DNA of 64,000 bases from Eisenbergiella porci (GCF_009696275.1 NZ_VUMI01000025.1:22065-86064); one strand, 5' to 3'. Numbered from the stretch's first letter, positions 52,960 through 61,124 are shown. Program-made: numbers and translations. Notes: generated by a model not told the origin, from the letters alone.

Positions 52960-54123
52960 TTAGATTAAGCCCGGTCCGTCCCCGATCTCCACAACATAGA
53001 AATCAGCAGCATAACCAATTTTCTTCAGATATTCCGCTCCTACCTTTTCGATGAAACCGTCGATGGCTTCCTTCTTAACGATGCTGACAGTGCAGCCGCC
53101 GAAGCCTGCGCCTGTCATACGGGAACCGATAACGCCGTCCACCTTCCAGGCTTCTTCCACCAGGGTATCCAGCTCAATGCCGGTAACTTCATAATCATCA
53201 CGAAGGGATACGTGGGAAGCATTCATCAGCTGGCCAAACTGTGCGATATCATTCGCCTTCAGAGCGGCAACAGCCTTGATGGTGCGCTGGTTTTCATAAA
53301 CCGCATGCTTTGCGCGTTTTGTGCGTACATCGTCTTTGATTGCAGATTTATACTGTTCAAACTGCTCTTCCGTGAGGTCTCCCAGAGAGTTGATTCCCAC
53401 AACCTCCTGAATCTCAGCCAGAGCTGTCTCGCATTCGCTTCTCCTTTCGTTATATTTGGAATCTCCCAGGCCGCGCTTCTTATTGCTGCAGGCAATGACA
53501 ATCTTGGCGCCTTCCAGATGGATGGGCGCATATTCAAAGCTCAGATCCGCGGTATCCAGGAAAATGGCGTGATCCTTTTTGCCCATGGCAATAGCGAACT
53601 GATCCATAATTCCGCAGTTGACGCCGTTGAAATTGTTCTCGGAATACTGTCCGATAAGCGCCAGATCCTGATTGGTCACGTCAAAGCCAAACATATCCCT
53701 GAGAATAAATCCGGTCAGCACCTCTACGGATGCGGAGGAGGACAGGCCGGAGCCGTTGGGAATGTTGCCGAAAAGAAGCAGATCCATTCCATAAGGGATC
53801 TCAAAGCCTCTCTTTTTAAATGCCCACATAACTCCCTTGGGATAATTGGTCCAGTCAGCTTCCTTCTCAGGCTTTAAGCCGTCCAGGCTGCTTTCAATCA
53901 CTCCCAGATGTTCAAAATTCATAGAATAAAAACGCAGCTTCCTGTCGGCTCTCTGCCTTGCCACGCCATAGGTTCCGATAGTCAGCGCACAGGGAAAAAC
54001 ATGTCCGCCGTTATAGTCCGTATGCTCCCCGATGAGATTCACGCGTCCCGGGGCAAAGTAGGTTCTCGCTCCTGTGGTATCCCCAAAAACTTCCCCAAAT
54101 TTCTGCAGAATTTTTTCTTTCAT
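52960..54123 (-). CDS. galK: Galactokinase
   Basis: 387 residues. The galactokinase signature APGRVNLIGEHTDYNGGHVFPCAL, ATP motif GSGLSSSASVEVL and C-terminal MTGAGFGGCTVSIV are all present. It phosphorylates galactose at C1. The ATG at 54123 has AAGGAGAAGGAGC upstream; the longer frame to 54192 is not supported. It is the first gene of galKT, with an AraC regulator upstream on the same strand. Confidence 0.97.
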   Translation of the reverse strand: MKEKILQKFGEVFGDTTGARTYFAPGRVNLIGEHTDYNGGHVFPCALTIGTYGVARQRADRKLRFYSMNFEHLGVIESSLDGLKPEKEADWTNYPKGVMWAFKKRGFEIPYGMDLLLFGNIPNGSGLSSSASVEVLTGFILRDMFGFDVTNQDLALIGQYSENNFNGVNCGIMDQFAIAMGKKDHAIFLDTADLSFEYAPIHLEGAKIVIACSNKKRGLGDSKYNERRSECETALAEIQEVVGINSLGDLTEEQFEQYKSAIKDDVRTKRAKHAVYENQRTIKAVAALKANDIAQFGQLMNASHVSLRDDYEVTGIELDTLVEEAWKVDGVIGSRMTGAGFGGCTVSIVKKEAIDGFIEKVGAEYLKKIGYAADFYVVEIGDGPGLI

Positions 54124-54261
54124 GCTCCTTCTCCTTTTCTTTATGGCTATGTATCGTTTCGTTATGGCCGCAGAATGTGCAACCGCTTTCACCTGAATTT
54201 ATCATATAACAAAAGACAGATACCGGCAAAGTGATATTTGTTGCAAGTACCTGTCAAAATG

Positions 54262-55164
54262 TTAACTGTTTAAATTATTGACCTGACTGATGAAATCTTC
54301 CACCTGTCTTAAGTATTCTTTATTTCTGCGGCTTTCCTTATTCTGCATCTCCCGCCTGTAGCTGGAGGGAGACATTCCTTTCATCTGTTTAAATGCCTTT
54401 GTAAAAACCAGAGGGTCATTATAGCCACAGGAAAGCGCGATGCTCTCCACGGGAAGCGCCGTCACGGCAAGCAGTTCCGCCGCCTTGGTAATCCGGTAAG
54501 TAGTCAGAAACTGCTGGGGCGACATCCCCATGGAATTTTCAAACAGGGTATACAGATAGCTCCTGTTGATACATACATAATCCGCCACATCCGTAACCTT
54601 CACCGGATTGCAGTAGTTGCGCTGGATGAATTCCACCGCCCTTATCACATACTGGTTCGCCTTATCCTCTTCCGCCTTGTCCTGCGGTCTGGCATTTTCC
54701 GCAATAAGGGACAAAAAAATCTGGAGCTGGCCGTTGCGCCGCAGCTCATTTGTAAGGCCGAAGGTGTTGTGCTCCATCATATCCCTCACGCTTCCGTAAA
54801 GCTCGTCCGAACGTTCGGAATGAAAAACCGGATGACGCACTGAAAGCCCCATATAGTTCACGAAGTTCCCGGCGCCGCTTCCGGAAAAGCCCACCCAAAC
54901 GTAGGTCCAGGGCTCTCTTTCATCTGACTGGTAAAAGGCCAGCTCTCCGGGTGTAATGAGGAAGCCGCTCCCCGCCTCCAGCGGGTACTCTCTTCCGCCT
55001 ATCCGGAAAATTCCCTTTCCGCTCAGAACATAGTGAATCATATAATGGGGCTTAAGCGCCGGGCCGAAGCTGTGCAGCGGCTCTGTTTTGGAGCAGCCGC
55101 AGCAGTTTACAGCCAGCGTTCCTGTCTGTTCATTGATAAATTCCAGCTTATATGCTTTTTCCAT
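54262..55164 (-). CDS. AraC-family transcriptional regulator
   Basis: 300 residues. An N-terminal AraC ligand domain (FGPALKPHYMIHYVLSGKGIFRIGGREYPLEAG, WTYVWVGFSG) and C-terminal HTH pair (KVTDVADYVCINRSYLYTLFENSMGMSPQQFLTTYRITKAAELL, SCGYNDPLVFTKAFKQMKGMSP) are visible. The ligand domain resembles sugar sensors such as MsmR. Location before galK suggests control of galKT or of galactoside use; this is inference. The start lies 8 bases after the aldo/keto reductase stop. Confidence 0.87.
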   Translation of the reverse strand: MEKAYKLEFINEQTGTLAVNCCGCSKTEPLHSFGPALKPHYMIHYVLSGKGIFRIGGREYPLEAGSGFLITPGELAFYQSDEREPWTYVWVGFSGSGAGNFVNYMGLSVRHPVFHSERSDELYGSVRDMMEHNTFGLTNELRRNGQLQIFLSLIAENARPQDKAEEDKANQYVIRAVEFIQRNYCNPVKVTDVADYVCINRSYLYTLFENSMGMSPQQFLTTYRITKAAELLAVTALPVESIALSCGYNDPLVFTKAFKQMKGMSPSSYRREMQNKESRRNKEYLRQVEDFISQVNNLNS

Positions 55165-55172
55165 AGTCTGTT

Positions 55173-56306
55173 TTACTTGAAGATTCTTTCATCCAGATCC
55201 TTCTGCACCTGTACCAGGTTATCTCTGATAGAAAGCTTCTGAGGGCAAAGTGTCTCGCATTTGCCGCACTTAATGCAGTTCTTTGCTTTTTCTTCTTCTT
55301 TCAGTTCTTTTTCCCAGGACCATTTTACATGATCATATGTACGGTACATGTGATAATTGTTCCAAACCTTGAAGTTGCCCGGAATGTTGACGCCTGCAGG
55401 ACACGGCATGCAGTAGCGGCAGCCGGTGCAGCCATTCTGAACGCGGGAACGCAGCTCCGTCACGATGCTCTCGATTTCTTTCTCTTCCGCTTCGCTTAAA
55501 GGGCTGAAATCCTGGAAGGTCTTCAGGTTGTCTTCCACCTGATCCATAGTGGACATTCCGCTCAGAATAACCTTTACATTGAGATGGCTTCCCACCCAGC
55601 GGAGCGCATAGGAAGCAACGCTTCTGTCGGGATCCATCTTATGGAATCTGTCGTTGATGTCTTCGGAGAAGTTGGCAAGGCTTCCGCCCTTAATGGGTTC
55701 CATGATTACAAGCGGCACGCCCAGGCTTTCTGCCAGCGCATAGCCCTTATCTCCGGCCTGTTCCTGAGTATCCATATAGTTATACTGAATCTGACAGAAA
55801 TCCCAGTCACGGTAATGGAGGATTTCGTCAAATACCTCATAGTCATCGTGGAAGGAAAAGCCGTAATATCTGATTTTTCCCTCTTCCTTCAGCTTGGCGC
55901 AGTACTCCACAACGCCCAGTTCCTTCATGGCATCCCATTTTTCCTTATTTACCGCATGAAGCAGGTAAAAATCAATATAATCTGTCTGCAGCCTCTGCAG
56001 CTGTTCTTCAAAAATACGCTTGGCATCGTCTACGCTGTTAACGGCCCACAACGGCAGCTTGGTTGCCAGGAAGAAGGAGCTTCTGTCATACTTTTTCAGC
56101 ACCTTGCCCACCAGGGGTTCGCTTTCCCCGTTATGGTAAGGATAAGCGGTGTCGATATAGTTTACGCCGGAGGCAATGGCTTTATCCAGCATTCTTTCAG
56201 CCTCCGCTTCATCTATTTTCCCATCGGGCAGTGTGGGAAAACGCATGCATCCAAACCCCAGCAGCGATGTTTCAATCCCCAGTTTTTCCAGTTTTCTCTT
56301 TTCCAT
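55173..56306 (-). CDS. Aldo/keto reductase with C-terminal 4Fe-4S clusters
   Basis: 377 residues. The AKR barrel spans about 1-280: LGFGCMRFPTLPDG, the catalytic Asp/Tyr in NYIDTAYPYH, Lys in LATKLP and LLHAVN. A cluster region follows (CTGCRYCMPCPAGVNIP and CIKCGKCETLCP). Such YdhF/YghZ-related iron-sulfur members are common in anaerobes; the substrate is unknown. A MerR-type promoter lies 264-294 bases upstream on the same strand. Confidence 0.9.
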   Translation of the reverse strand: MEKRKLEKLGIETSLLGFGCMRFPTLPDGKIDEAEAERMLDKAIASGVNYIDTAYPYHNGESEPLVGKVLKKYDRSSFFLATKLPLWAVNSVDDAKRIFEEQLQRLQTDYIDFYLLHAVNKEKWDAMKELGVVEYCAKLKEEGKIRYYGFSFHDDYEVFDEILHYRDWDFCQIQYNYMDTQEQAGDKGYALAESLGVPLVIMEPIKGGSLANFSEDINDRFHKMDPDRSVASYALRWVGSHLNVKVILSGMSTMDQVEDNLKTFQDFSPLSEAEEKEIESIVTELRSRVQNGCTGCRYCMPCPAGVNIPGNFKVWNNYHMYRTYDHVKWSWEKELKEEEKAKNCIKCGKCETLCPQKLSIRDNLVQVQKDLDERIFK

Positions 56307-56569
56307 TTGCTACACTCCTTTTTGTTGTAATACACTAAAGTCCGACTGTGGAAATGAACCACATGGTATTATTATAAATGATTCCGAACACATTTTCTAT
56401 AGCTTTTAAAAAGATATGATTCTCAGATATGGCGATTTGTACCTCAGGCTGTCCCGCCGCCCTGTAACAGCATCTGCCTGTCCATAGCTACCCCGTGAAA
56501 ACATCGGATATTGGCAACGATCTAATTCCTTTTCCCCCTTTCTAACTGCATCCATACATTCCCATAAAC

Positions 56570-56600
56570 AGCATATCCCCTGGAGTGCACTCAAAGTCAA
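56570..56600 (-). promoter_or_regulatory. MerR-type promoter with 19-bp spacer
   Basis: Minus-strand TTGACT (56595-56600) and TATGCT (56570-56575) are 19 bases apart. The spacer contains TTGAGTGCACTCCA with the perfect dyad GAGTGCACTC. This over-long spacing with a central dyad is the hallmark of promoters twisted into shape by MerR-family activators. The 420-base gap 56307-56727 otherwise has no convincing gene; the first clear downstream gene is the aldo/keto reductase. Confidence 0.65.
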
Positions 56601-56727
56601 GGGTTTTTCCATATTTTATCTTCCATATTTACCTTCTATATTTATAATTCCATATTTATAAAAGGGAATTGAGCCCGGGGTAATTTCATGCTATTATTAG
56701 AACGTTTAAAATCCCTGAAAGGTACGA

Positions 56728-57384
56728 ATGATTATGCAGCTGCAGCCAAATATTATATTTATTGTAGAAATTATAGGCACGATTGCCTTTGCCTCCTCCG
56801 GCGCCATGGTAGCGGTACGGAAGCGGCTGGATTTGTTCGGGATTATTGTCCTGGGCGTCATTACGGCGGTGGGCGGAGGTATGCTCCGCGACCTGATGAT
56901 CGGAAATATCCCGCCCAATATGTTCCGCAACCCGGTTTATGTGCTGGCGGCGTTTCTTACCGTACTCGTTCTTTTTCTGCTGTTCCGCTGTTGGCCTTTT
57001 CTGCTTGGCAGCCGTTATATTGAGGGCTACGAAAAAATTATGAATATCCTCGATGCCATCGGCCTTGGGGCCTTTACGGTGATTGGCATTGACACCGGCG
57101 TGGAAGCCGGATATGGCGACTATCATTTCCTGATTATTTTTCTTGGGGTAATTACGGGAATCGGCGGAGGAATCCTGCGTGATATTATGGCCGGGGAAAC
57201 GCCATATGTTTTAAAAAAGCATATTTATGCCTGTGCTTCCATTGCCGGAGCCTGCCTGTATGTAGTGCTGCTTCAGGTAACCCGTTCGGACTCTGCCATG
57301 ATAGGCAGCGCGCTGCTGGTTGTGGCAATCCGCATTCTGGCAAGCCATTTCAGGTGGGATTTGCCGGGAATTGATATGGATTAG
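56728..57384 (+). CDS. TRIC-type channel family protein (UPF0126/YicG)
   Basis: 218 residues with about six to seven membrane helices in two repeats, each with a glycine-rich motif: GVITAVGGGMLRDLMIGNIPP and GVITGIGGGILRDIMAGETP. This duplicated pattern defines bacterial trimeric intracellular cation channel relatives. It probably conducts monovalent cations or, in some reports, amino acids. A GAAAGGTACGA site precedes the ATG. The next frame begins two bases after the stop and is a truncated regulator. Confidence 0.9.
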   Translation: MIMQLQPNIIFIVEIIGTIAFASSGAMVAVRKRLDLFGIIVLGVITAVGGGMLRDLMIGNIPPNMFRNPVYVLAAFLTVLVLFLLFRCWPFLLGSRYIEGYEKIMNILDAIGLGAFTVIGIDTGVEAGYGDYHFLIIFLGVITGIGGGILRDIMAGETPYVLKKHIYACASIAGACLYVVLLQVTRSDSAMIGSALLVVAIRILASHFRWDLPGIDMD

Positions 57385-57385
57385 G

Positions 57386-58135
57386 GCTGTCTCCAGCTGG
57401 GAATGCGGCGCCCGTTTTCCGGATCTTCTGACAGCGAAAAAAATTGCGCAGATTCTGGAGGTTTCCGTAGACGAACTTCTGTCCGGGGAGGAACTGAAGA
57501 GAAGTATTGAAAAAGATCCCGTTCTGTCTGCTCCAGTGTCAAATATGATTCAGACAATACTTTATGCAGTCGCCTCAGCCGCATACTTATTAATGCTTGT
57601 GTTCAGCCTGTATTCTTTTTATCCTGCACAGGCCCTGAAAGGAACTCCGGCCGGAGAAATAACGGCGGTAAACGTTATTACTGCGATTGGGTATCTCATT
57701 AATCTGTGTGCCCTGGCGGCCGGGCTTGTTTTTTCGGCCCAGAACAGTTTATCTCCTGCAAAAACAGCCGCTGTCATGTGTACGAATTATATCGTTTCAT
57801 CATTGACGTTCCTTGCGGTTCTCATAGATATGACAATAAAACAGAACGGCCATATGGGTCTATCCGGCTGGCTGGATCTGTTTATTCCCGTATTATCTGC
57901 GGTATGTATCCTTGTATTTTTCAGCAGACGCGGGGAAAAGCTTTCTCCTGTCATTATCTATGTGACTGCCGCCGTGTCGTTCATTGAGATTGCACAGGGC
58001 TTCATAATCTCTCTCAGAAACATGACGGATTTGGGCTTTGCAGTGACGAGCGTCCATTTACTGGGAAAGGCCGGGCTGGTGATTCTGCTTGTTTATCAGG
58101 CGTATACCCTGGACAGGAAACGGAAGCTGCTTTGA
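57386..58135 (+). pseudogene. XRE regulator with membrane domain, N-terminus deleted
   Basis: From 57386 the frame reads AVSSWECGARFPDLLTAKKI, then AQILEVSVDELLSGEE. This is the end of an XRE helix-turn-helix (usual text is ...QAVSKWE.G...PD...), followed by six hydrophobic segments to 58135. The first 25-30 residues of the helix-turn-helix are missing, and the homology begins directly after the TRIC stop codon. No ribosome binding site fits an internal start. A deletion has joined the two genes. The membrane part could still be made from a downstream start, but this is unproven. Confidence 0.75.
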
Positions 58136-58187
58136 AAAGTGAATGGGAAGAATGAATGAAATGAAAGAGCAGAAAATTTTTTAACTA

Positions 58188-58224
58188 AAAACAGCGGCCC
58201 GGATTTTCTGGAAACCGCTGTTTT
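58188..58224. terminator. Terminator between the XRE relic and the tRNA fragment
   Basis: AAAACAGCGG/CCGCTGTTTT with a 17-nt loop, followed by CCTGTTT. The symmetrical A/T ends allow use from both strands. Confidence 0.7.
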
Positions 58225-58239
58225 CCTGTTTGTGTGAGA

Positions 58240-58283
58240 GCGATAGACGGGGCTCGAACCCGCGGTCTCGACCTTGGCAAGGT
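58240..58283 (-). tRNA. 3' part of tRNA-Gly(GCC): prophage attachment site
   Basis: The minus strand reads ACC-TTGCCAA-GGTCG (anticodon GCC), then a T arm GCGGG-TTCGAGC-CCCGT and acceptor strand CTATCGC. The 5' half (acceptor, D arm and most of the anticodon 5' stem) is missing; beyond 58283 the sequence becomes AT-rich phage DNA and no longer pairs with GGTCG. Integrases often use the 3' part of tRNA genes and restore a complete tRNA at the other end, which would lie beyond base 64000. No CCA is encoded. Confidence 0.82.
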
Positions 58284-58451
58284 GAAATTATATATGATCA
58301 GTTTATATGATTAGATATGACTTCTTCCATATTTCAAGGGATTTTCAGCTATTTTTCATGATTCATATTATACTACATATGACTCAATTTTCAATTCCTT
58401 CTGTAATTTTTTCTGTGTTTTTTTCTTCTGATTGTATGGACGTTATTACAT

Positions 58452-58799
58452 TCATTGTATCAAAATCCACCTGCAGGAATCTATGAAATTTATCAGATTT
58501 ACAACAACCGCAAGACCGTTTACTTCTATGCGGCACCTAAAATCTATAACCCGTTGTCCTTTATATATTTTATTATCCGCATTGTTTATATGCTTAATAT
58601 AGTATGTCTGTATCAGCCCATTATCATCCGGCATTTTAAAGAATAAAGGCTTAATTTTCCCGTTTTCTGTATAAGCGCAGCATGCAATGCTTGTTTCTTT
58701 CTGCCCATACTGCAACATTTTTTCATCTATTTTTATATTATCATCCGAATAATAGAACACAATATCCCTTCTTTCAATTCGTTTGAAGGTATTATACAA
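58452..58799 (-). CDS. Prophage-end hypothetical protein (115 aa)
   Basis: 115 residues, AT-rich codon use, no membrane segment or motif that I recognise. It sits between the attachment site and a tail-protein fragment, where phages carry accessory genes. The upstream region has no clear ribosome binding site (ATTATACAAAAC precedes elements of the start), so expression is uncertain. Confidence 0.45.
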   Translation of the reverse strand: MYNTFKRIERRDIVFYYSDDNIKIDEKMLQYGQKETSIACCAYTENGKIKPLFFKMPDDNGLIQTYYIKHINNADNKIYKGQRVIDFRCRIEVNGLAVVVNLINFIDSCRWILIQ

Positions 58800-58871
58800 A
58801 ACATTTGTTCTATTTTAAAGAAAATAATTCAGAATTTAACCGCCTTAAATGACAGCGGAGCTATCAAGGGC

Positions 58872-59231
58872 ATGGATGCCAGGGAGGACGGGGTATACAT
58901 TACATATTCCACTGGTGCTGATACAGTCACAAAAAAATTGGGTAACGATCTTAAAATACAAACTAAATCAGCATCCTATCCTATGGCAGGTCCAAATAGT
59001 GAGCAGACGGTTGATTTTTCTGTAACATTTGACGGGATATCTGGTTATAAACTGGCCTATGCTGGCATACAGCAACTTAATACCTATATTAGTAATGGCA
59101 CAATCAAATATGTAGAGTTTAGCAACCAGCGAATATCAGCTAATACTGTCACTTGGTCTGTGCACACCCAGCGGGGCACTGGTGGAGGTAATAACACCTG
59201 CGTTATACAAGGTATCTTCATTCCAGCGTAA
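58872..59231 (+). CDS. Phage tail/fibre-like C-terminal segment
   Basis: 119 residues from the first ATG. The frame is open further upstream (QNLTALNDSGAIKGMDAR), which looks like the join between a coiled start and a tail-fibre domain. Beta-rich text (VDFSVTFDGISGYKLAYAGI, NTCVIQGIFIPA) fits a distal tail or fibre C-terminus. No ribosome binding site lies before the ATG. It is probably the 3' end of a larger structural gene left near the attachment site or an exchangeable tip cassette. A terminator follows. Confidence 0.45.
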   Translation: MDAREDGVYITYSTGADTVTKKLGNDLKIQTKSASYPMAGPNSEQTVDFSVTFDGISGYKLAYAGIQQLNTYISNGTIKYVEFSNQRISANTVTWSVHTQRGTGGGNNTCVIQGIFIPA

Positions 59232-59315
59232 ATTCTGATCATAAGATGTTTATGTGAATATTACCCCTCAAAAATATGCATAAATAACTTATTACATGTA
59301 TAAAATTGCAAACAA

Positions 59316-59337
59316 AAAAAGCGCCGAAGCGCTTTTT
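59316..59337. terminator. Bidirectional hairpin AAAAAGCGC/GCGCTTTTT
   Basis: 9-bp perfect stem, CGAA loop, T-run on both strands. It ends the tail-like frame. A second stem CATATCCCA/TGGGATATG lies at 59403-59427. No gene is visible in 59232-59499. Confidence 0.8.
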
Positions 59338-59499
59338 CCGTAGCTCATAGTAGGGTATACACCCAGAAAAATAAATAGAAACATTAAAATAATGTCAATC
59401 CACATATCCCAGAATTGGTGGGATATGGCATTCTGCAAACCATCCTTTGCACTATAGGTTATATTATATCATAGACTGATTATTTTACAAGAGATAATT

Positions 59500-59805
59500 T
59501 TAATCAGCACATGTTAAAACTTTACAGAATTTCTTTCCATCTTTATCGTACCCCGTAAGGCAGGGCACGTCTTTTCCATCTTTTACAGTTCTGCCGATTA
59601 CCTCATCGGCTTTATATTGCCAGCCCCAGGGGGCGGTTAACATGGTATCCCCGGCGGCGGTTTCCCACACTTCCCAATCATCAGGAATTTCAAGACTAAT
59701 TTTTTCGCTTACCGTTGCTGTTGAATTGGGATTGCTTATTGTGTATACAGCGATTTTTTCGGCAGCTAAACACCCATAATTTGCATATCCATTTATTTTT
59801 TTCAT
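59500..59805 (-). CDS. Prophage hypothetical protein (101 aa)
   Basis: 101 residues, soluble. It ends with CKVLTCAD and contains IPDDWEVWETAAGDTMLTAPWGWQ. GAGAGGG lies about ten bases before the ATG. It follows the 50-residue small gene on the same strand and probably shares the operator-controlled promoter at 60100-60128. No family recognised. Confidence 0.6.
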   Translation of the reverse strand: MKKINGYANYGCLAAEKIAVYTISNPNSTATVSEKISLEIPDDWEVWETAAGDTMLTAPWGWQYKADEVIGRTVKDGKDVPCLTGYDKDGKKFCKVLTCAD

Positions 59806-59887
59806 TTGAAAACCCTCTCTCTTTCTGATATAATTTTTTTGAACGGGGGAGCGGTGGCAAGCCCGCCCTCCCTTGTTTCTTCCTTGC

Positions 59888-60040
59888 CTACTCTGTAGGC
59901 TTATTTTTTTGCACCGGCTTGTACTTTTCTTCGCCGGTTTCGATGTAGAGAATAAAATCGTTTATTTCTTTCTCATCCCATCCTGCGGCCCTAAGGCCTA
60001 AGATAACTCTTGATGCTTCCTGCATGTTCATATTATCCAT
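59888..60040 (-). CDS. Small prophage protein (50 aa)
   Basis: Starts MDNMNMQEASRVILGLRAAG, then WDEKEINDFILYIETGEEKY. GAAGGAGGGAAAA precedes the ATG. The single amphipathic helix-rich unit resembles small proteins common in clostridial phages and conjugative elements; no function is known to me. It is the first gene after a consensus promoter whose spacer is a TACGTACGTA operator, so it is probably repressed by the neighbouring ribbon-helix-helix protein. Confidence 0.7.
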   Translation of the reverse strand: MDNMNMQEASRVILGLRAAGWDEKEINDFILYIETGEEKYKPVQKNKPTE

Positions 60041-60099
60041 TTTTCCCTCCTTCCTCCGCTTACCCGGATATTCGTTAAAGCTTTCCTTTAACTATTTTT

Positions 60100-60128
60100 A
60101 TTATACTATACGTACGTATAGTTGTCAA
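60100..60128 (-). promoter_or_regulatory. Consensus promoter whose spacer is an 18-bp palindromic operator (O1)
   Basis: Minus-strand TTGACA (60123-60128) and TATAAT (60100-60105) are both perfect, 17 bases apart. The spacer and flanks form ACTATACGTACGTATAGT (60105-60122), a perfect palindrome. A protein bound there would block RNA polymerase. The -35 overlaps the stop codon of the regulator gene. It drives the 50-residue and 101-residue genes. Confidence 0.88.
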
Positions 60129-60310
60129 CTATTTCTTTCTATCTTTTCCGCAATAGCTTCCAATATAAAAGCTCTTACAGATAAACCACATTTTTCAGAT
60201 TCCGGAACTATTACATTTTCATAATATTCTTTTTTCACATCCAATGGAATCCTTTTTAATGTTCTTTTAGCATAATCCATTGCATATTCTTTTTGTTTTT
60301 CATTATATGC
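60125..60310 (-). CDS. Ribbon-helix-helix (Arc-like) regulator
   Basis: 61 residues from the ATG at 60310 (GAAGGTG about six bases before it). TLKRIPLDVKKEYYENVIVP is the ribbon and first helix, and CGLSVRAFILEAIAEKIER the second helix of Arc/MetJ-type dimers. Four related palindromes flank the gene, which strongly suggests that it is their ligand and the prophage's small repressor. A longer frame to 60352 adds an unlikely basic leader. Confidence 0.82.
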   Translation of the reverse strand, partial: AYNEKQKEYAMDYAKRTLKRIPLDVKKEYYENVIVPESEKCGLSVRAFILEAIAEKIERNS

Positions 60311-60355
60311 CATTTTTTTCACCTTCTTCCCATTTTTTATTGTAACAGACAATTT

Positions 60356-60400
60356 GATATACGTACATAATAAAAATAGCTAACTATACGTACGTATCTT
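60356..60400. promoter_or_regulatory. Operators O2 and O3 upstream of the RHH gene
   Basis: O3 ACTATACGTACGTAT (60383-60397) is one base-pair block short of the full palindrome; O2 TATACGTACATA (60358-60369) is degenerate. They lie between the regulator start and the divergent gene, where autoregulation would act. Confidence 0.75.
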
Positions 60401-60415
60401 TGGTTATTTTGCATA

Positions 60416-60444
60416 TTGCGCTATACGTACGTATAGTATATAAT
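60416..60444 (+). promoter_or_regulatory. Plus-strand promoter with operator O4 as its spacer
   Basis: TTGCGC (60416-60421) and TATAAT (60439-60444), exactly 17 bases apart, with CTATACGTACGTATAG (60421-60436) filling the gap. It is the same design as O1 on the other side of the regulator. It drives the acidic protein at 60481. Confidence 0.82.
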
Positions 60445-60480
60445 AGCATTATAAGGAACAGGAAAACAAGGAGGAACGTC

Positions 60481-60852
60481 ATGAATAACAGCCTTATAAG
60501 TGCAATCGAAAATTGTAATTACAATTATATAGGCATCCGCCATTTAGCAGATGATGAACATTACGAGGTTGGTGACTGGTGCCGGAACTCATATGACTGG
60601 GATTATGAGCAGGATTGCTCAACTTTTGAGACCGAAAATCCCATAGAACTTCCCGGAGCCTGCGCATACAACACTGGTATTGTACCAAACTGGGACGATC
60701 CGGAAGAAATCTCAGAAAAACTGGAAAAGTCTCTTGCTGATGCTAACTATTATGGAACCACAGTTATAATCGCTGGCGATCGTATAGAGTACGGCAACGA
60801 TGACCATGAAATTATCATTGCTGATGCAGTAGTTATCTCCATACTGGCGTAA
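60481..60852 (+). CDS. Acidic prophage protein under operator control (123 aa)
   Basis: 123 residues with about 26 Asp/Glu against about 6 Lys/Arg, many aromatic and several cysteine residues (DWCRNSYDWDYEQDC). AAGGAGGAACGTC precedes the ATG. The charge pattern recalls DNA-mimic anti-restriction or inhibitor proteins, but no family is recognised. Its promoter carries operator O4, so it would be expressed when the ribbon-helix-helix repressor is absent. A structured 3' region follows. Confidence 0.7.
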   Translation: MNNSLISAIENCNYNYIGIRHLADDEHYEVGDWCRNSYDWDYEQDCSTFETENPIELPGACAYNTGIVPNWDDPEEISEKLEKSLADANYYGTTVIIAGDRIEYGNDDHEIIIADAVVISILA

Positions 60853-61098
60853 TAGCAACTGGCAGTTTTCTAACCATCCGGCGGGGATGCGCCGTGAGAA
60901 AGAAGATAAACCAATCTTTCGCACGAAATAGACTCGGCACGCAAGAAAGGACTTTCAGATTCTGAAATAAAAAAACTTCTCCACATATCTGATAAAGTCT
61001 TTTGTTCAAACGTCCCTTATACAAAGGGAATGTATAATACCTCAACTCCCAGTAAAAACGCACTGTCTATACGACGGTGCCGCCATAAGAAAAATTAA
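60853..61098 (+). other. Structured 3' region of the acidic-protein transcript
   Basis: No gene. Stems visible include CGTGAGAAAG/CTTTCGCACG (one mismatch), TTTCAG/CTGAAA and CCCTT/AAGGG, ending in a strong terminator. It could be a long 3' UTR or a phage small RNA. No known RNA class recognised. Confidence 0.4.
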
Positions 61099-61124
61099 AG
61101 AGGGGATCGCTCCCCTCTTTTTTT
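61099..61124. terminator. Bidirectional terminator at the endolysin end
   Basis: AGAGGGGA/TCCCCTCT with a TCGC loop and seven T on the plus strand; the minus strand has TTTAATTTTT. It overlaps the endolysin stop region and separates convergent transcripts. Confidence 0.88.

Noticed and set aside
56406..56612. 68-residue frame before the aldo/keto reductase
   Set aside because: It starts upstream of the MerR-type promoter and spans it; no family features.
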